64,000 nt of DNA from Ligustrum vulgare. Its lineage: Eukaryota > Streptophyta > Magnoliopsida > Lamiales > Oleaceae. The stretch lies in the NCBI GenBank assembly GCA_963555705.1, contig OY743169.1:9796014-9860013 (forward strand), written 5' to 3'. Shown in pieces: positions 10,252 to 21,249 of the stretch (the stretch's first letter is position 1; each line of letters starts with the position of its first letter). The translations under genes were made by a program, and so were the position numbers. The notes under the pieces were generated by a model, which saw only the letters and a program-made list of their open reading frames with translations, was not told the origin of the DNA and did not search any database.

Positions 10252-11317
10252 ATGTCTCAGTGCCTAAACAGAGATGCACCGAACCAGACCAACCAAGGTT
10301 AGACTGCTCCAAGACAGGATCCCCCAAACAAGGCCAATATCATTAGGGATTTACTTCAGGCAGTTCAGGACTTGAGACAGGCCCCTACCGGTTCCTCAGT
10401 TCCAATAATTGAACAATTCCGAAGGTACCGTCCACCTACTTTTGACGGTGGTAACGACCCTTTAGCCGTGGAAGAATGGCTGCAGACGATTGAGAAAATC
10501 CTCAAACACATTTCTTGCCCGGAGGACCGAAAAGTTATTTGTGCAGAATTTATGTTGGTTGGTAGGGCTGGATTCTGGTGGGAATCAGCATCTCGAACCA
10601 GGACTCTAGAACAACAGACAACTTTAACTTGGGAGGAGTTCAAGGCTGAGATTAGAGATAAATTCTTTCCACCGGCCCTCAGAGAGCACAAAGAGTCTGA
10701 ATTTTTACACCTGGTTCAAGGCGATTTGAATATAACAGATTATGAAAAGAAGTTCGAGGAATTGTCACGCTGTGCTCCACATCTGGTGGAGACGGAGGCT
10801 AAGAAGGCACGCAGGTTTGAGAGGGGTCTACGCTCGGAGATTAGACAGATAGTCGGTTCGCACGAGCTGCAGACCTATAGAGAAGTCGTAAAGAGGGCTC
10901 AAGTAGTAGCCTATGCGGGAGTAAATATTGGAAACCAAGGCAATCATCATGAACAGAGATATCAAGGGAAAAGAAAGTGGCAAGGGCCGAATCGCATCCA
11001 GAATCGAAATCAATCATTTAACAAGATACAAAATTCAGGACCCCAAGGAGGATAGGTGAGTAATCATACTCCACCCTGCCCTAAGTGTCAGAAATTGCAC
11101 AAGGGAGAATGCCTTTATGGTAAGGGAGTCTGCTATAAATGTGGCCAGCCGGGCCATTTTGCATGGGATTGTCGTGCTCCTCCAACACAAGGTTCTAATC
11201 AGAAGAGGAACACAGATCAAAACAGGAAAGGAAAAGTGAGAGTATTTGCCATGGATGCAGCAGAAGACTCGGACGTGATCGCAGGTATACTAATTATTTC
11301 AGTATTCCTATGCATGT
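10252..11317 (+). pseudogene. Tekay/Del-like Gag, broken by two in-frame stops
   Basis: The frame starts at ATG 10252. It has stops TAG at 10300 and TAG at 11053, and reading resumes in the same frame after each. The Gag core (10400-10930) has PPTFDGGNDPLAVEEWL and ADFWW-like (VGRAGFWWES) motifs. After the second stop comes a CCHC knuckle, CYKCGQPGHFAWDC (about 11131-11172), preceded by a CPKCQKLHKGEC cysteine pair. Both stops are of a kind that one C-to-T change in a CAG codon would give, but the ancestral codon is an inference. The frame then reads into the 94-nt insert starting at 11285. Confidence 0.85.
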
Positions 11318-11378
11318 CCTAATTATTGTCCGGCATTGTATATCTTTCCTATTTTGAAGCATGCTTATATGATAACAG
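11285..11378 (+). other. 94-nt GT...AG insert at the gag-protease junction
   Basis: The segment starts GTATAC after GCAG and ends AACAG before GTATAT, so it has intron-type borders. Its length (3n+1) is exactly what shifts the frame between gag and protease. The first 40 bases also resemble the bases that follow the insert (about 70 percent by eye), so it may instead be an old direct duplication. Either way it breaks the unspliced frame. Confidence 0.5.
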
Positions 11379-12241
11379 GTATATTATCTGTTTCTGGTAT
11401 TCCCGTATATGTTCTGATAGACTCGGGAGCCACACACTCATTTATATCTGATACATGCTTAGAAAGGTTGAACTTAATAGGAGAAGAAACTGGTAGTATA
11501 CTTGAGGTTAGTTTACCATCAGGAGGAACTATTGATACTGATAAGATAGTCAAAGCAGTGTAAATTGATTTTGATGGTCAAGTATTGGAAGCAGACCTGA
11601 ATATTATTCGAATGAAAGACTTCGATATTATTCTGGGTATGGATTGGCTCAGCACCAACCGTGCTGTAATTATGTGCCATGAGAAGGAGGTTATTTTTCG
11701 CAAATGTGGTGAAGAAGTATTTAGATTTTATGGGACGAAGATTAAGGCTCTTCCCCATCTTTTATCTGCTTTGCAAGTCGAGAAGTTATTAGCCAAGGGC
11801 AATTATCAGGGCTATTTAGTTAGTCTTCAAGACAAACCATCAGAGGAGATTACTTTGGAGTCGGTGCCAGTAGTATGTGAATATGATGATGTTTTTCCAG
11901 ATGATCCACCAGGTACCTCGCCTGATAGACAAGTGGAATTCACCATTGATTTGGTACCAAGAGCTGCCCTGATATTTAAAGCTCCATATCGTATGGCACC
12001 AAAGGAGTTGCAGGAATTGAAGGTTCAGCTAGAGGAATTGTTAGAAAAGGGTTTTATCAGACCGAGTGTATCTCCATGGGAAGCACCTGTGTTGTTTGTG
12101 AAAAAGAAGGATGGAAGCACGAGGATGTGTATTGATTATAGAGAGCTGAACAAATTGACAATAAAGAATAAGTATCCTCTTCCCAAGATCGAAGACTTAT
12201 TTGATCAGTTGAAAGGTACAGCTATATTCTCGACGATTTGA
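11379..12241 (+). pseudogene. Tekay-like protease and N-terminal reverse transcriptase, broken
   Basis: The protease has the active-site motif LIDSGATHSFIS (about 11416-11451). A TAA at 11561 interrupts it and the same frame resumes at once. Then come the protease tail with ILGMDWL and the start of the RT with the conserved [17 protein letters not shown] and CIDYRELNK motifs. The frame is lost at about 12236 by a small deletion just before the RT motif RSGYHQ. The protein would have matured the polyprotein and copied the RNA. Confidence 0.85.
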
Positions 12242-13332
12242 GATCTGGCTATCATCAGTTAAAGATTAAGACAATTGATGTACCGAAAACTGCGTTTAGG
12301 ACTCGATATGGGCATTATGAGTACATAGTAATGCCATTTGGTCTCAAGAATGCACCCGTAGTGTTTATGGATTTGATGAATAGAGTCTTTCATCAATATC
12401 TTGATAAATTTGTTATCTTTTTTATCGATGACATACTGATTTACTCAAGGGATTCTGAACAGCATGAAGAGCACTTGAGGATAGTATTGGAAACTCTGAG
12501 AGCAGAAAAGTTGTACGCAAAATTCAAGAAATGTGAATTTTGGCTTGAGAGGGTAGCCTTCCTAGGTCATGTTGTTACAGTAAATGGTATTGAAGTTGAT
12601 CCGCCTAAAGTTGAAGCTATAATGAATTGGCCAACACCTGCCAATGTTGGAGATGTGAGAAGTTTTCTTGGGTTAGCCGGATACTATCGGCAATTTATAG
12701 AAGGTTTTTCTAAAATAGCAGGTCCTATGGCACAGTTAACCGGGAAGGGAATTAAGTTCCAGTGGACAAGTAAGTGCGAACAAAGTTTCCAGGAACTGAA
12801 GAACAGACTTGTATCAGCACCAGTATTGACTATACCAGATGGGTCAGATGGTTATGTTATTTACAGTGATGCATCCAAGCATGGACTGGGTTGTGTATTG
12901 ATGCAGAATGGAAAAGTACTAGCATATGCTTCAAGACAGTTGAAGCCATATGAAAAGAATTACCCGACGCATGATCCAGAGCTTGCAGCTGTAGTGCATG
13001 CTTTAAAGATCTGGAGACACTATTTGTACGGGAGTAAATGTGAGATTTACACTGATCACAAAAGTCTCAAGTATTTCTTTACTCAGAAGGAATTAAATAT
13101 GACGCAGCGTCGATGGCTAGAGCTGGTGAAAGATTATGACTGCACTATTATTTACCATCCGGGTAAAACAAATAAGGTTGCAGATGCTTTGAGCAGGAAG
13201 AATGCTGGTCAGTTGTCAGTTTTGGGAACAACGCACAAAAGACCAGTTGATTCGAGACTTTCAGAATTTGAAAATCGAAGTGCAAGCCCCATCAATTCGA
13301 GGATTTGGCAGATTGACAAATTTGACTGTTAA
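12238..13332 (+). pseudogene. Tekay-like RT core and RNase H
   Basis: The frame carries RT motifs [18 protein letters not shown] and the catalytic FIDDILIYS (the usual YxDD has Phe in the first place), then the connection domain and an RNase H with [25 protein letters not shown] and [10 protein letters not shown]. It ends with the [14 protein letters not shown] linker. A frameshift near 13240 moves the rest into the next frame. The catalytic Asp pair is intact, but the polyprotein cannot be made in one piece. Confidence 0.85.
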
Positions 13333-14719
13333 ACCAGATTTGAGGGATCAGATTGTGACAGCTCAGGGAGATGATAAATTTTTGGAAAAAATCAGATTTG
13401 AAGTTGGGACTAGCAGGAGGATAGGTTTTGAGGTTGCCTTTGATAAAGCACTTATGTTCAGAGGGCGTATTTGTGTGCCAAAGGATGAACACATCAGGAA
13501 GGAGATTTTAACTGAAGCTCATTCAGCACCTTACGCAGGTCACCCTGGTAGGACAAAAATGTATCGCGATTTACGCAATAATTTTTGGTGGAGAAATATG
13601 AAGGGTTGTATTGCTAGATTTATATCTCAATGCATGACCTGTCAGCAGGTTAAGGTTGAACATCAGAGATCGTCAGGATTGTTGAATCCTTTGGACATAC
13701 CAGAATGGAAATGAGAGAAAATTTCCATGGATTTCATTACTGGGTTGCCAAAATCAGTTAGAGGAAATGACGCTATTTGGGTTATTATGGACCGGCTTAC
13801 AAAGTCAGCTCATTTCCTTCCGGTCAGAATGACTCTCGGCATGGATTAGTTAGCCCAGTTGTATGTAAGAGAGATTGTTTGACTTCACGGGGTACCAGCT
13901 TCCATTATCTCAGATAGAGATCCGAGGTTTACTTCTAGATTTTGGAAGAGTTTGCATATTGCAATGGGTACTAAATTAAATTTTAGTACTGCATACCATC
14001 CGCAGATAGACGGTCAGTCTGAGCGTACTATTCAGACACTGGAGGATATGCTTAGAGCTTGCGTACTAGACTTGAGTGGTAGTTGGGAGAATCACCTACC
14101 ATTGGTGGAATTTGCCTACAATAATAATTTTCAGGCTACTATTGGTATGGCACCATATGAAGCACTGTATGGACGACGATATCGATCGCCACTTTATTGG
14201 GATGAAGTAGGTGAGAAGAAATTGTTGGGACCAGAATTAATTGAAAGAACAGTTGAGGCTATTGAGAAGATTAGACTGCGAATTAATACCGCACAGGACA
14301 GACAGAAGAGTTATGCAGATCAGAAAAGGAAAGACTTGGTATTTCAGGTGGGAGAGAAAGTGTTTTTGAAGGTAATCCCAATGTAAGGTATTTTTCGTTT
14401 TGGAAAAATGGGAAAGTTAAGACCTCGATTTATTGGACCATTTGAGATATTAGAGCAAGTAGGGAATGTGGCATATCATTTGGCATTTCCACCCGAGCTT
14501 GCAGCGGTTCACAATGTTTTTCATGTTTCCCTATTAAGAAAGTATGTTTACGATTCTAGTCATGTGGTGAATTATCAGTCAATTTCAGTTCAGAAAGATT
14601 TTTCTTATGAGGAGGTGTCCATGTGCATTATAGAGAAGAAAGTCCATGTCTTAAGAAACAAAGAAATTTCTTTAGTCAAAGTCCAGTGGGGTAGACACAA
14701 GGATGATGAGGCTACTTGA
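13240..14719 (+). pseudogene. Tekay-like integrase with GPY/F and chromodomain, multiple stops
   Basis: The zinc-binding HHCC module (HSAPYAGHPGRTKMY ... CMTCQQVK) lies near 13525-13660. The catalytic core follows ([27 protein letters not shown]). Then come the GPF motif (FIGPFEILEQVG, near 14430) and a chromodomain-like tail (KVHVLRNKEISLVKVQW). In-frame stops are at 13712, 13847, 13880, 14384 and 14717. A chromodomain after integrase is diagnostic for chromoviruses and targets insertion to marked chromatin. Several stops fit TGG-to-TGA or CGA-to-TGA transitions, as expected after long cytosine methylation. Confidence 0.85.
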
Positions 14720-14795
14720 GAAAGAGAAGACGAGATTTTAGCCAAGTATCATGATATCATAGATCAAGTGAGTTTAATTTCGAGGACGAAATTAT

Positions 14796-14810
14796 TTTAA
14801 GGGGGTAAGG
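14796..14810 (+). other. Polypurine tract of the Tekay-like element
   Basis: AAGGGGGTAAGG just before the 3' LTR is the plus-strand primer site. It follows the GAGGACGAAAT block seen before the tract in many plant chromoviruses. Confidence 0.8.
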
Positions 14811-14811
14811 T

Positions 14812-17564
14812 TGTAGCGACCGAGAAATTTCTGAATTTATTATAAATAAATATTTTATTTACTAAAAATCGTGTCGCTATAATTTAACCCGTTATTTAAA
14901 GTTCACGTACGTCGTTCAGCCAAGTAATATAATTTTGAGCCGAGAATAATAAATTTCAAATCCAATTTGATTTTACGTCCAAAAAATTCAAAATCTATTT
15001 TTAAAAAAATCCAATTTCTTTTTTTTTTTAATTATTTATTTATTCAAATAAAATCTCCAAATAATCTTATTTCAAATTTGTGTCTATCATTCTAATTACA
15101 CTTCAAATTTTAAATTCATCAATTATCTCTATAAATCATGATCCTATCCAACTCTCAATCAACCAATCCTATCACGAAAATCTTTCTGCAGTTCAAATTC
15201 GAAACCAAATCAAAGGAAACCAAATCAAAGACTATCTACCCAACCATTTTTAATTTCCATTTCACGATCAGACATTCTTCACGGCACTACCTCTCAATTC
15301 AGGTATGATAATGAAAAATCTCTGTTTCAGCCTCACCATTATCACCACTGTGATCAACATCCATGAACCACTACCTCTGCTACATCGTGAACTCAGTGCA
15401 AACCCAACCACCAATCTGCCCAGTTCACCACAAACCGATCACCATCATCGTCGAGCATCACACCACAACCCAAATCAAAACCAAGCATCAATTTCCCAAA
15501 CCTCGACCGCCACCACACCTCGACTACCACCAAGGCCATCCCCAAAACTCATCCCTAAAACTCAAATTGAAAGCACAAACATACAAATCACAATCCCAGG
15601 AACCTATTTACATACCTCAACCGCTAGTTTTCGTCGGAGAACCCACTAGTTTCCGCCTCGGTTTGCCTTGGAACCGCACCCAAAAACAACCAAAAACTCC
15701 ATCTTCTTGCTACCTAGGTTCCCCCACCGCCGCTGCTCTGCGCCAGTGGTATTATCGCCGGCTAGCGTTGGCAACGGGGCGGATCGGATCCCGATCCCCC
15801 CCGCCCCGAATTTATTTTGCCCGATCCGGATCCGCCCCGCGATCCGTCAAATTTCGGGTCGGGTCGGGGCGGATCGGTCCACCGATCCGTGGACCGATCC
15901 GCCAGAATTATTTTTTTATTTATTTTTTAAATTTTTTTTAAATATATTTTAAATTAAATCTTTTATAAAAAAATTAGAAATTTTATTTATTTTATTGAAA
16001 CGAGACGTATAGAGGCCGATTCGCCGATTCAACGGATCGAGTTTTTTTGCCATCACTTATTGGAATTCTTTCTTCAAATGAAGAATATGAAAAATGTGTT
16101 TTCTTTAAAATGCAAAGATTACAGCTTATTCCCAGAAATTAAAGTTTGCTACAAAATTTACATATTAAATTTTTATACATGATAAAAAAATTATATTAAA
16201 AAAATGTCGGATCGCGGATCGGGGCGGATCGGATCAGCCCCGATCCAAATTCGCTCCGTGAATATTCAGATCGGGGCGGATCACATAAATTTCGATCCGT
16301 CGATCCACGGATCGGGATTTTTTCGGATCGGATCGGATCGACAGAGCGGATCAGATTTTTTTGCCATCTCTATCGTCGGCCCTGCTGCCGGCGATCTGCC
16401 ATTGAGGAGGGCGTCCGCCCTCCCATCCCTCACTCTCCGTCTCTCTCTCTCTCGTAGCATAGAGAGAGAAGGGAGTGTATGTATATATATATTTATTATA
16501 TATAACCTTGTTTTAAAATTTGCTTTTAGGTCCTCATATTTTTCGTTTTAATTGTATCAGTCCCTAAAATGTTTTAAATGTATATAGTTCAGCCTTAAGT
16601 TCCAAAATCTTTATTCCAGTCCCTTATTATTTTAAGCAGCGTTTTAATGAGTCTTTTAATTTTCGAAAAACTCTATTTTTGTCCCCAAATTTTAAAACCA
16701 TTCATTTCCAAACTTTAGAATTTATTTCAAAACTCTAATTTTATTTCAAACTTTGAATTCCTAGAAACTAATTCAAATTTTATTTTATCTTGGCTAGACG
16801 AGACGTACGGAGATCTAGAGAACTGAAATATATTTTCTCGCTCAACCACACTCGTAGAGAATTGAGGTAGACTCGCCCCCATTAATTTGTTTACATTTTA
16901 ATTGCACGTTATATGCTTCATGTGGCTTACGTGCATTATTTGCATAAGATGATACGAGAATTTATATTTCTTATGAAATATTTGTGTTATGAGCATGCCA
17001 TAACTTATATGCATTTTAAATGCATGAGACGAGACGAGATTATGATTTTGTTATGCTTTGACATAACTTAGGTGTATTTATTGTATGAGACGAGACTACC
17101 CACACCCTATGTTACGAAAGCCTATTATTATGATGAGGTTGTCACTATATGATTGCATGTTTATGTGTTCAATTTTTATGTAAATTTATTAATCGGCGAT
17201 GAGTCTACTGAGTATTTTAATGAAATGCTCACCCCTTTTTAACAACAATTGCAGATATCGGAGATGGAGGTGAATGATGGGCAGGTTGTGGCATTAATAT
17301 TTGAATAATTAGATTTCACTATTGTTTCAGTTGAATAATCACATTTTGAGAAATGTTGAGATTTTGAACAATTATCTTTTATTTGAAATGTCTTAGCAAA
17401 CATCATTTCATCAAATTTGAGAATATTTGAAATTTATTAGTTTTGAATTTATTTAAATAAATCTTGCCAACTAGAAATGTTATTTTATTCCACTTAATAT
17501 TATTTCAAACATTAGACGAGACGATGACGTGACGAGTCGGGTGATTAGAACCCGGGGCGTCACA
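14812..17564 (+). mobile_element. 3' LTR (2753 bp) of the Tekay/Del-like element
   Basis: The LTR starts TGTAGCGACCG after the polypurine tract and ends GGGGCGTCACA. Its last 1068 bp match the truncated 5' LTR. It contains a nested 610-bp hAT element at 15763-16372. The expected TSD after it is aacct (17565-17569), but no partner can be found because the 5' LTR lost its outer end. Open frames at 15305-15952 and 16204-16551 are low-complexity LTR or hAT sequence. Confidence 0.88.
15763..16372. mobile_element. Non-autonomous hAT element, 610 bp, nested in the 3' LTR
   Basis: The ends are inverted: TAGCGTTGGCAA on the left and TTGCCATCTCTA on the right, the TAGNGNTGGCAA pattern of plant hAT elements. 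The flanks TCGCCGGC (15755-15762) and TCGTCGGC (16373-16380) are 8-bp duplications with one mismatch, the hAT TSD length. Both subterminal regions (15777-15905 and 16205-16355) are packed with CGGATCG/CGATCCG repeats in both orientations, as expected for transposase binding sites. There is no transposase, so it must be moved in trans. Confidence 0.88.
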
Positions 17565-19629
17565 AACCTGACAACCAAAAACCACATCCATATGTCTTAA
17601 AGTACATAAATATTGTAATTACATAACTTAAAATCAGTCATGTTGCATTTAAAGACATAACGGCATGCCTGCCTTTAGGGCATAACTAGAACGGCAAGCA
17701 TGCCGTTCTCCTTTGTACTTGAGAATTCATCTAAACAAAAACATTTTGTTTAAAACTAAACACATTAACCATTCACATTAATCAACTTCACATCTCAAAA
17801 TCTAATAAAAGTAAAGTCATAACGGCATGTATGCTGTTATAGTAAACACCTTAACATAACAAAAAAACCTAAACAACAATAAATCATAAAATTAAAACAC
17901 TAACCATTCACATTACCTACCGAATAATATTGCGTACACAACAAATTTACATATCAAATTGCAATAATACATAATAATCAAATGAAATTCAGTCAAATTC
18001 TCCTCTAAAAGTCTTAGCCGCCACTTTCTATCTCCATATTAGCATATGCTTAGGTTGAACAATATGCAAGTCCACATTCGAAACTGCTAAGCAATTGAGA
18101 GGTATCAACAATGATAATAAAATATTTGTTAGTATATAAATATAAAACCCGTCCACAAGCAAGAATACAAAAATATTCCCAATTATTATAGGTGACGTTA
18201 TGGTATAACTATAACGACTTACATTATGTCTTATCTAAATTTAATTAATGCTAAATAGTTAATGTGACTTTTTAGAACCATTTTGAATGCTTTTGACTCA
18301 TAACGACATTGGTGGCGTTATGAGACGACTATAAGAACTTACGTGCTATTTCGATCAAAAAATGCCCACAAGACCCATCCATATAAAATTTCCACAAAAA
18401 TTCATTTACAGGCATGCCCATAAAACATGTTTTCAAACATAAACATGAAATTTCTCTATGGTTAAGAACATAAAACTTTTTTAATTACTATTATGAAATT
18501 ATGCAGTTTTGTTGGACACTCAATATTTGATACATTCCATTTTAAATCATAATGAAAAATACCCAACAATAATTTAACTATAATAACATACAAATAACAT
18601 ATGACGGCATGCATGCCGTTACAAAAATTTTTATATATTTTTTGAATATTTCAAGTCTCAAAACAGCTAAATAATGTGTATCTAACATTCTAAGTTCGTG
18701 CAATCGATTGAGAATGCAATTGAAAGCTCTTAGACTCATAACGACAAAAATGACGTTATGGTATAACTGGAACAGCATGGTGCCATTATGTGTCCAGTAA
18801 CATAATTATTTTCAGCAAACTCATCCCTTTGAGTCATTTCATCAAACACCATAAGAGCATCACTCAATTCATCACACTTTACATGTATATATGGATTTTT
18901 AATAAATTATCTATACTCTAACCTAAATTTCAACATTCAAATTATACACAGCTTATCTTCACCTACATCAAAAAATGAAGAAAATTTTCGCCCAACAATC
19001 AATATTGTCCAAAAAATAGAATTTATAAATTACCTTATTAATATGAAGTGGGGAAAATCCCAATTGAATGTGAGATTTTGGGTTCTTGTGCGAAATGATT
19101 CTAATGTTGCAAGATTTTCATCTCCAAAGATTTATCATTCAAAAAAGATATAGATGAAGAGAAATAGAGAGAATAAAGTTGAAAAGCCGTTGAAGAAGAA
19201 AGGAGAAGGAATGAACATGAATATCTTGAAGATGAGAATGATAAGAAAAAATATGTTGTTAATGATGTGAGGATATTTAAGTCATTTAGCTATTACTTTT
19301 TTTTTATATATTTAACTTTAAATGTTTTTTTTTTTGGTCAAAGCCTATCTGCCAAAGTATTATTGAGAGGGAGGTCAAATGCTGGTATTCCCCTTTTATC
19401 TAAAACAACTTTTTCTTGGACAAAGACTTCTAATTAATTACAATCTACAAAATGAGTTCAATATTCATATAGTAATTATCTCTCTATCAATAATTAAATA
19501 TTTGGCTAATAATAAATTTGTAGCCAAAAGATAAAACACTTCATTCATTCGAATTCTCAAAATCATTAAAAGACATCAATAATAAAATCATTAAATAATT
19601 AACTTCATCAAAATTTTCGGGGCGTTACA
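17565..19629 (-). mobile_element. LTR fragment, probably minus orientation, Tekay-like
   Basis: The right edge reads GGGGCGTTACA on the plus strand, so the minus strand starts TGTAACGCCCC. In that orientation a TTAAATATCC TATA-like site near 19275 is followed by a pyrimidine-rich leader and a possible splice donor near 19030. The left edge abuts the 3' LTR of the neighbouring element, so this copy was probably cut by it. No coding region is seen. Orientation is an inference. Confidence 0.5.
17657..18790. repeat. Dispersed palindromes around GGCATGCATGCC and ACGTTAT
   Basis: At least six inverted motifs built from TAACGGCATGC / GCATGCCGTTA and ATAACGAC / GACGTTAT lie at about 17659, 17690-17709, 17818, 18190, 18300, 18602 and 18738. 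The copy at 18603-18621 is a near-perfect palindrome. They are spaced irregularly by 100-300 bp inside one LTR-like stretch. Confidence 0.7.
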
Positions 19630-20596
19630 TATTTTCTCTCTTTTCTTCTTTTGTTTTTCTTTCTTTATTTTATCTAGTTTTAGTTTAGTTGTTAGTTGTT
19701 AGTTTTTTATTTCAATCTTCTAGCATCCACTGGAGCAAAGAAACAAAAGGTGAGGTGGAAATACAAAACAAAGTTCAAAGAATTTCGGAGCAAAAATCAA
19801 GGGAAGTGGTTTATTTCATTATCTTGTTTTTTAATCTTTGATTTTTATACTTTATGATGTATTTTTATAAATCTTATCTTTTGTGGAATATTTATATAAT
19901 GGGCTAGTTATTTTATATTGGGGTGATTGATGTAACTTAACTTAGTTTAAGTAATTTTAAGTTTGTTTATTAATCTTGAGCTTATTTCATATGTGTTTGT
20001 TATTGAGATTGTTCTATGTGTTTGATTGATCGCCAAATATATATTTTGTGAAGTGTATAATAATCGAGAGATACCATACATTTTAGACCAAATAACAATT
20101 GCCCCAAGTATTAATTTAGGATATAGAAATATACTCATATCCCTAAGTGATGAATTAGGCTATATTCACAAAGAGTTAATGCAATTAATTGAATTTTAAT
20201 CGACATAAAGATATAGTATGTTAAACCCATTGATTAGAGTTAATTTCACTCAAGAGATGTAATCAACTAAACTAGGAAAATCCGGTCTAACATTGTAAAT
20301 GAGTAATTTATTAATGTGCATGTGTAGAGAAATTACTTAAGCAAGGATTAAGTGAAATCATGAATCTCAACTATTTTATCTTTCATTTTCCTTGTTTTAA
20401 TGTTAATTTCTTTAATTTAGAATTTACAAAAATCCACCTTTAATTGTGTGTTTGACTTGTTAAGTCAAAATTAATTAGAGTATAATTGAGTATACATTCT
20501 TCATGGAATCGACAATCCGGACTCAAAAAGTCAACTTCATTACTTGTACGCGACCTTGGGCTTGCGGTACATACTTTTAGCGAACACCATCCATAG
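19630..20596 (+). mobile_element. Left-truncated Tat/Athila-like LTR
   Basis: The stretch is clearly similar to 21640-22737 (tctagcatcca near 19720, gattgatcgcc near 20023, ttagcgaaca at the end), and its last 90 bases match the LTR at 6365. The left part is missing, replaced by the fragment ending at 19629. No PBS follows, so it is a solo or broken LTR. Confidence 0.65.
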
Positions 20597-20605
20597 ACCG
20601 CCAGG

Positions 20606-20610
<5 letters not shown>

Positions 20611-20690
<80 letters not shown>

Positions 20691-20697
20691 CCCCCCC
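20611..20697. repeat. (TC)n microsatellite with a C run
   Basis: About 79 bp of TC dinucleotides end in nine C's. The apparent Arg-Glu repeat ORF on the minus strand here (20440-20706) is only this repeat. Confidence 0.95.
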
Positions 20698-21249
20698 AAA
20701 CAACAACGTTTTCTATCATTTTTTTCCAAGTTTTTTTTTTATGATTTTTAATGTAGACGTCGAATCAGCACTCATTCCAATTTGTTATTTCGGTGAATTT
20801 CAATCTAATGACAATGATCGATTATCATGAAAATTAACATTTGATGAAGGGGGTATTTTTGAAGTTTGATGATGTACCATCGGACTACAAGTTCAAGTTC
20901 AAACGCAATTGATTTGTTGGGCCAAGCTCAAGCCCATTTATGTAAGGTTTGTTGTACTCCCATTGAATCTACTTTGGTTATATGAACTCTGACCTTAGTT
21001 ACATCCGATCTCCCCATTCGTTAGGAGTATGGATAAGTGTGCTTTACAAACTTATTTTAGTTCTTAGATTGACATTTTAATCAACAAATTGAGCAAATTT
21101 CTACTTATAAATTGTGTTTATCTTATACATTTAGGTACAACCTCAATTGGAAAGAAATTTGATGAGATTGAAAGGAAATTGAGCTAAAAGAATAGCAATT
21201 TTGATGTTTAGGGGCGTAATTGGAGTAAATCAAAGTTTGGGGATTGGAT
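20698..21249. other. Spacer with no recognisable gene
   Basis: AT-rich sequence between two related LTRs. I see no open frame with gene character and no PBS. Confidence 0.6.

Noticed and set aside
15305..15952. Two overlapping frames rich in Thr, Pro and Ser
   Set aside because: They lie in the 3' LTR and run into the hAT element; composition and context do not support a gene.
20440..20744. Arg-Glu and Leu-Ser repeat open frames
   Set aside because: They are translations of the (TC)n microsatellite.
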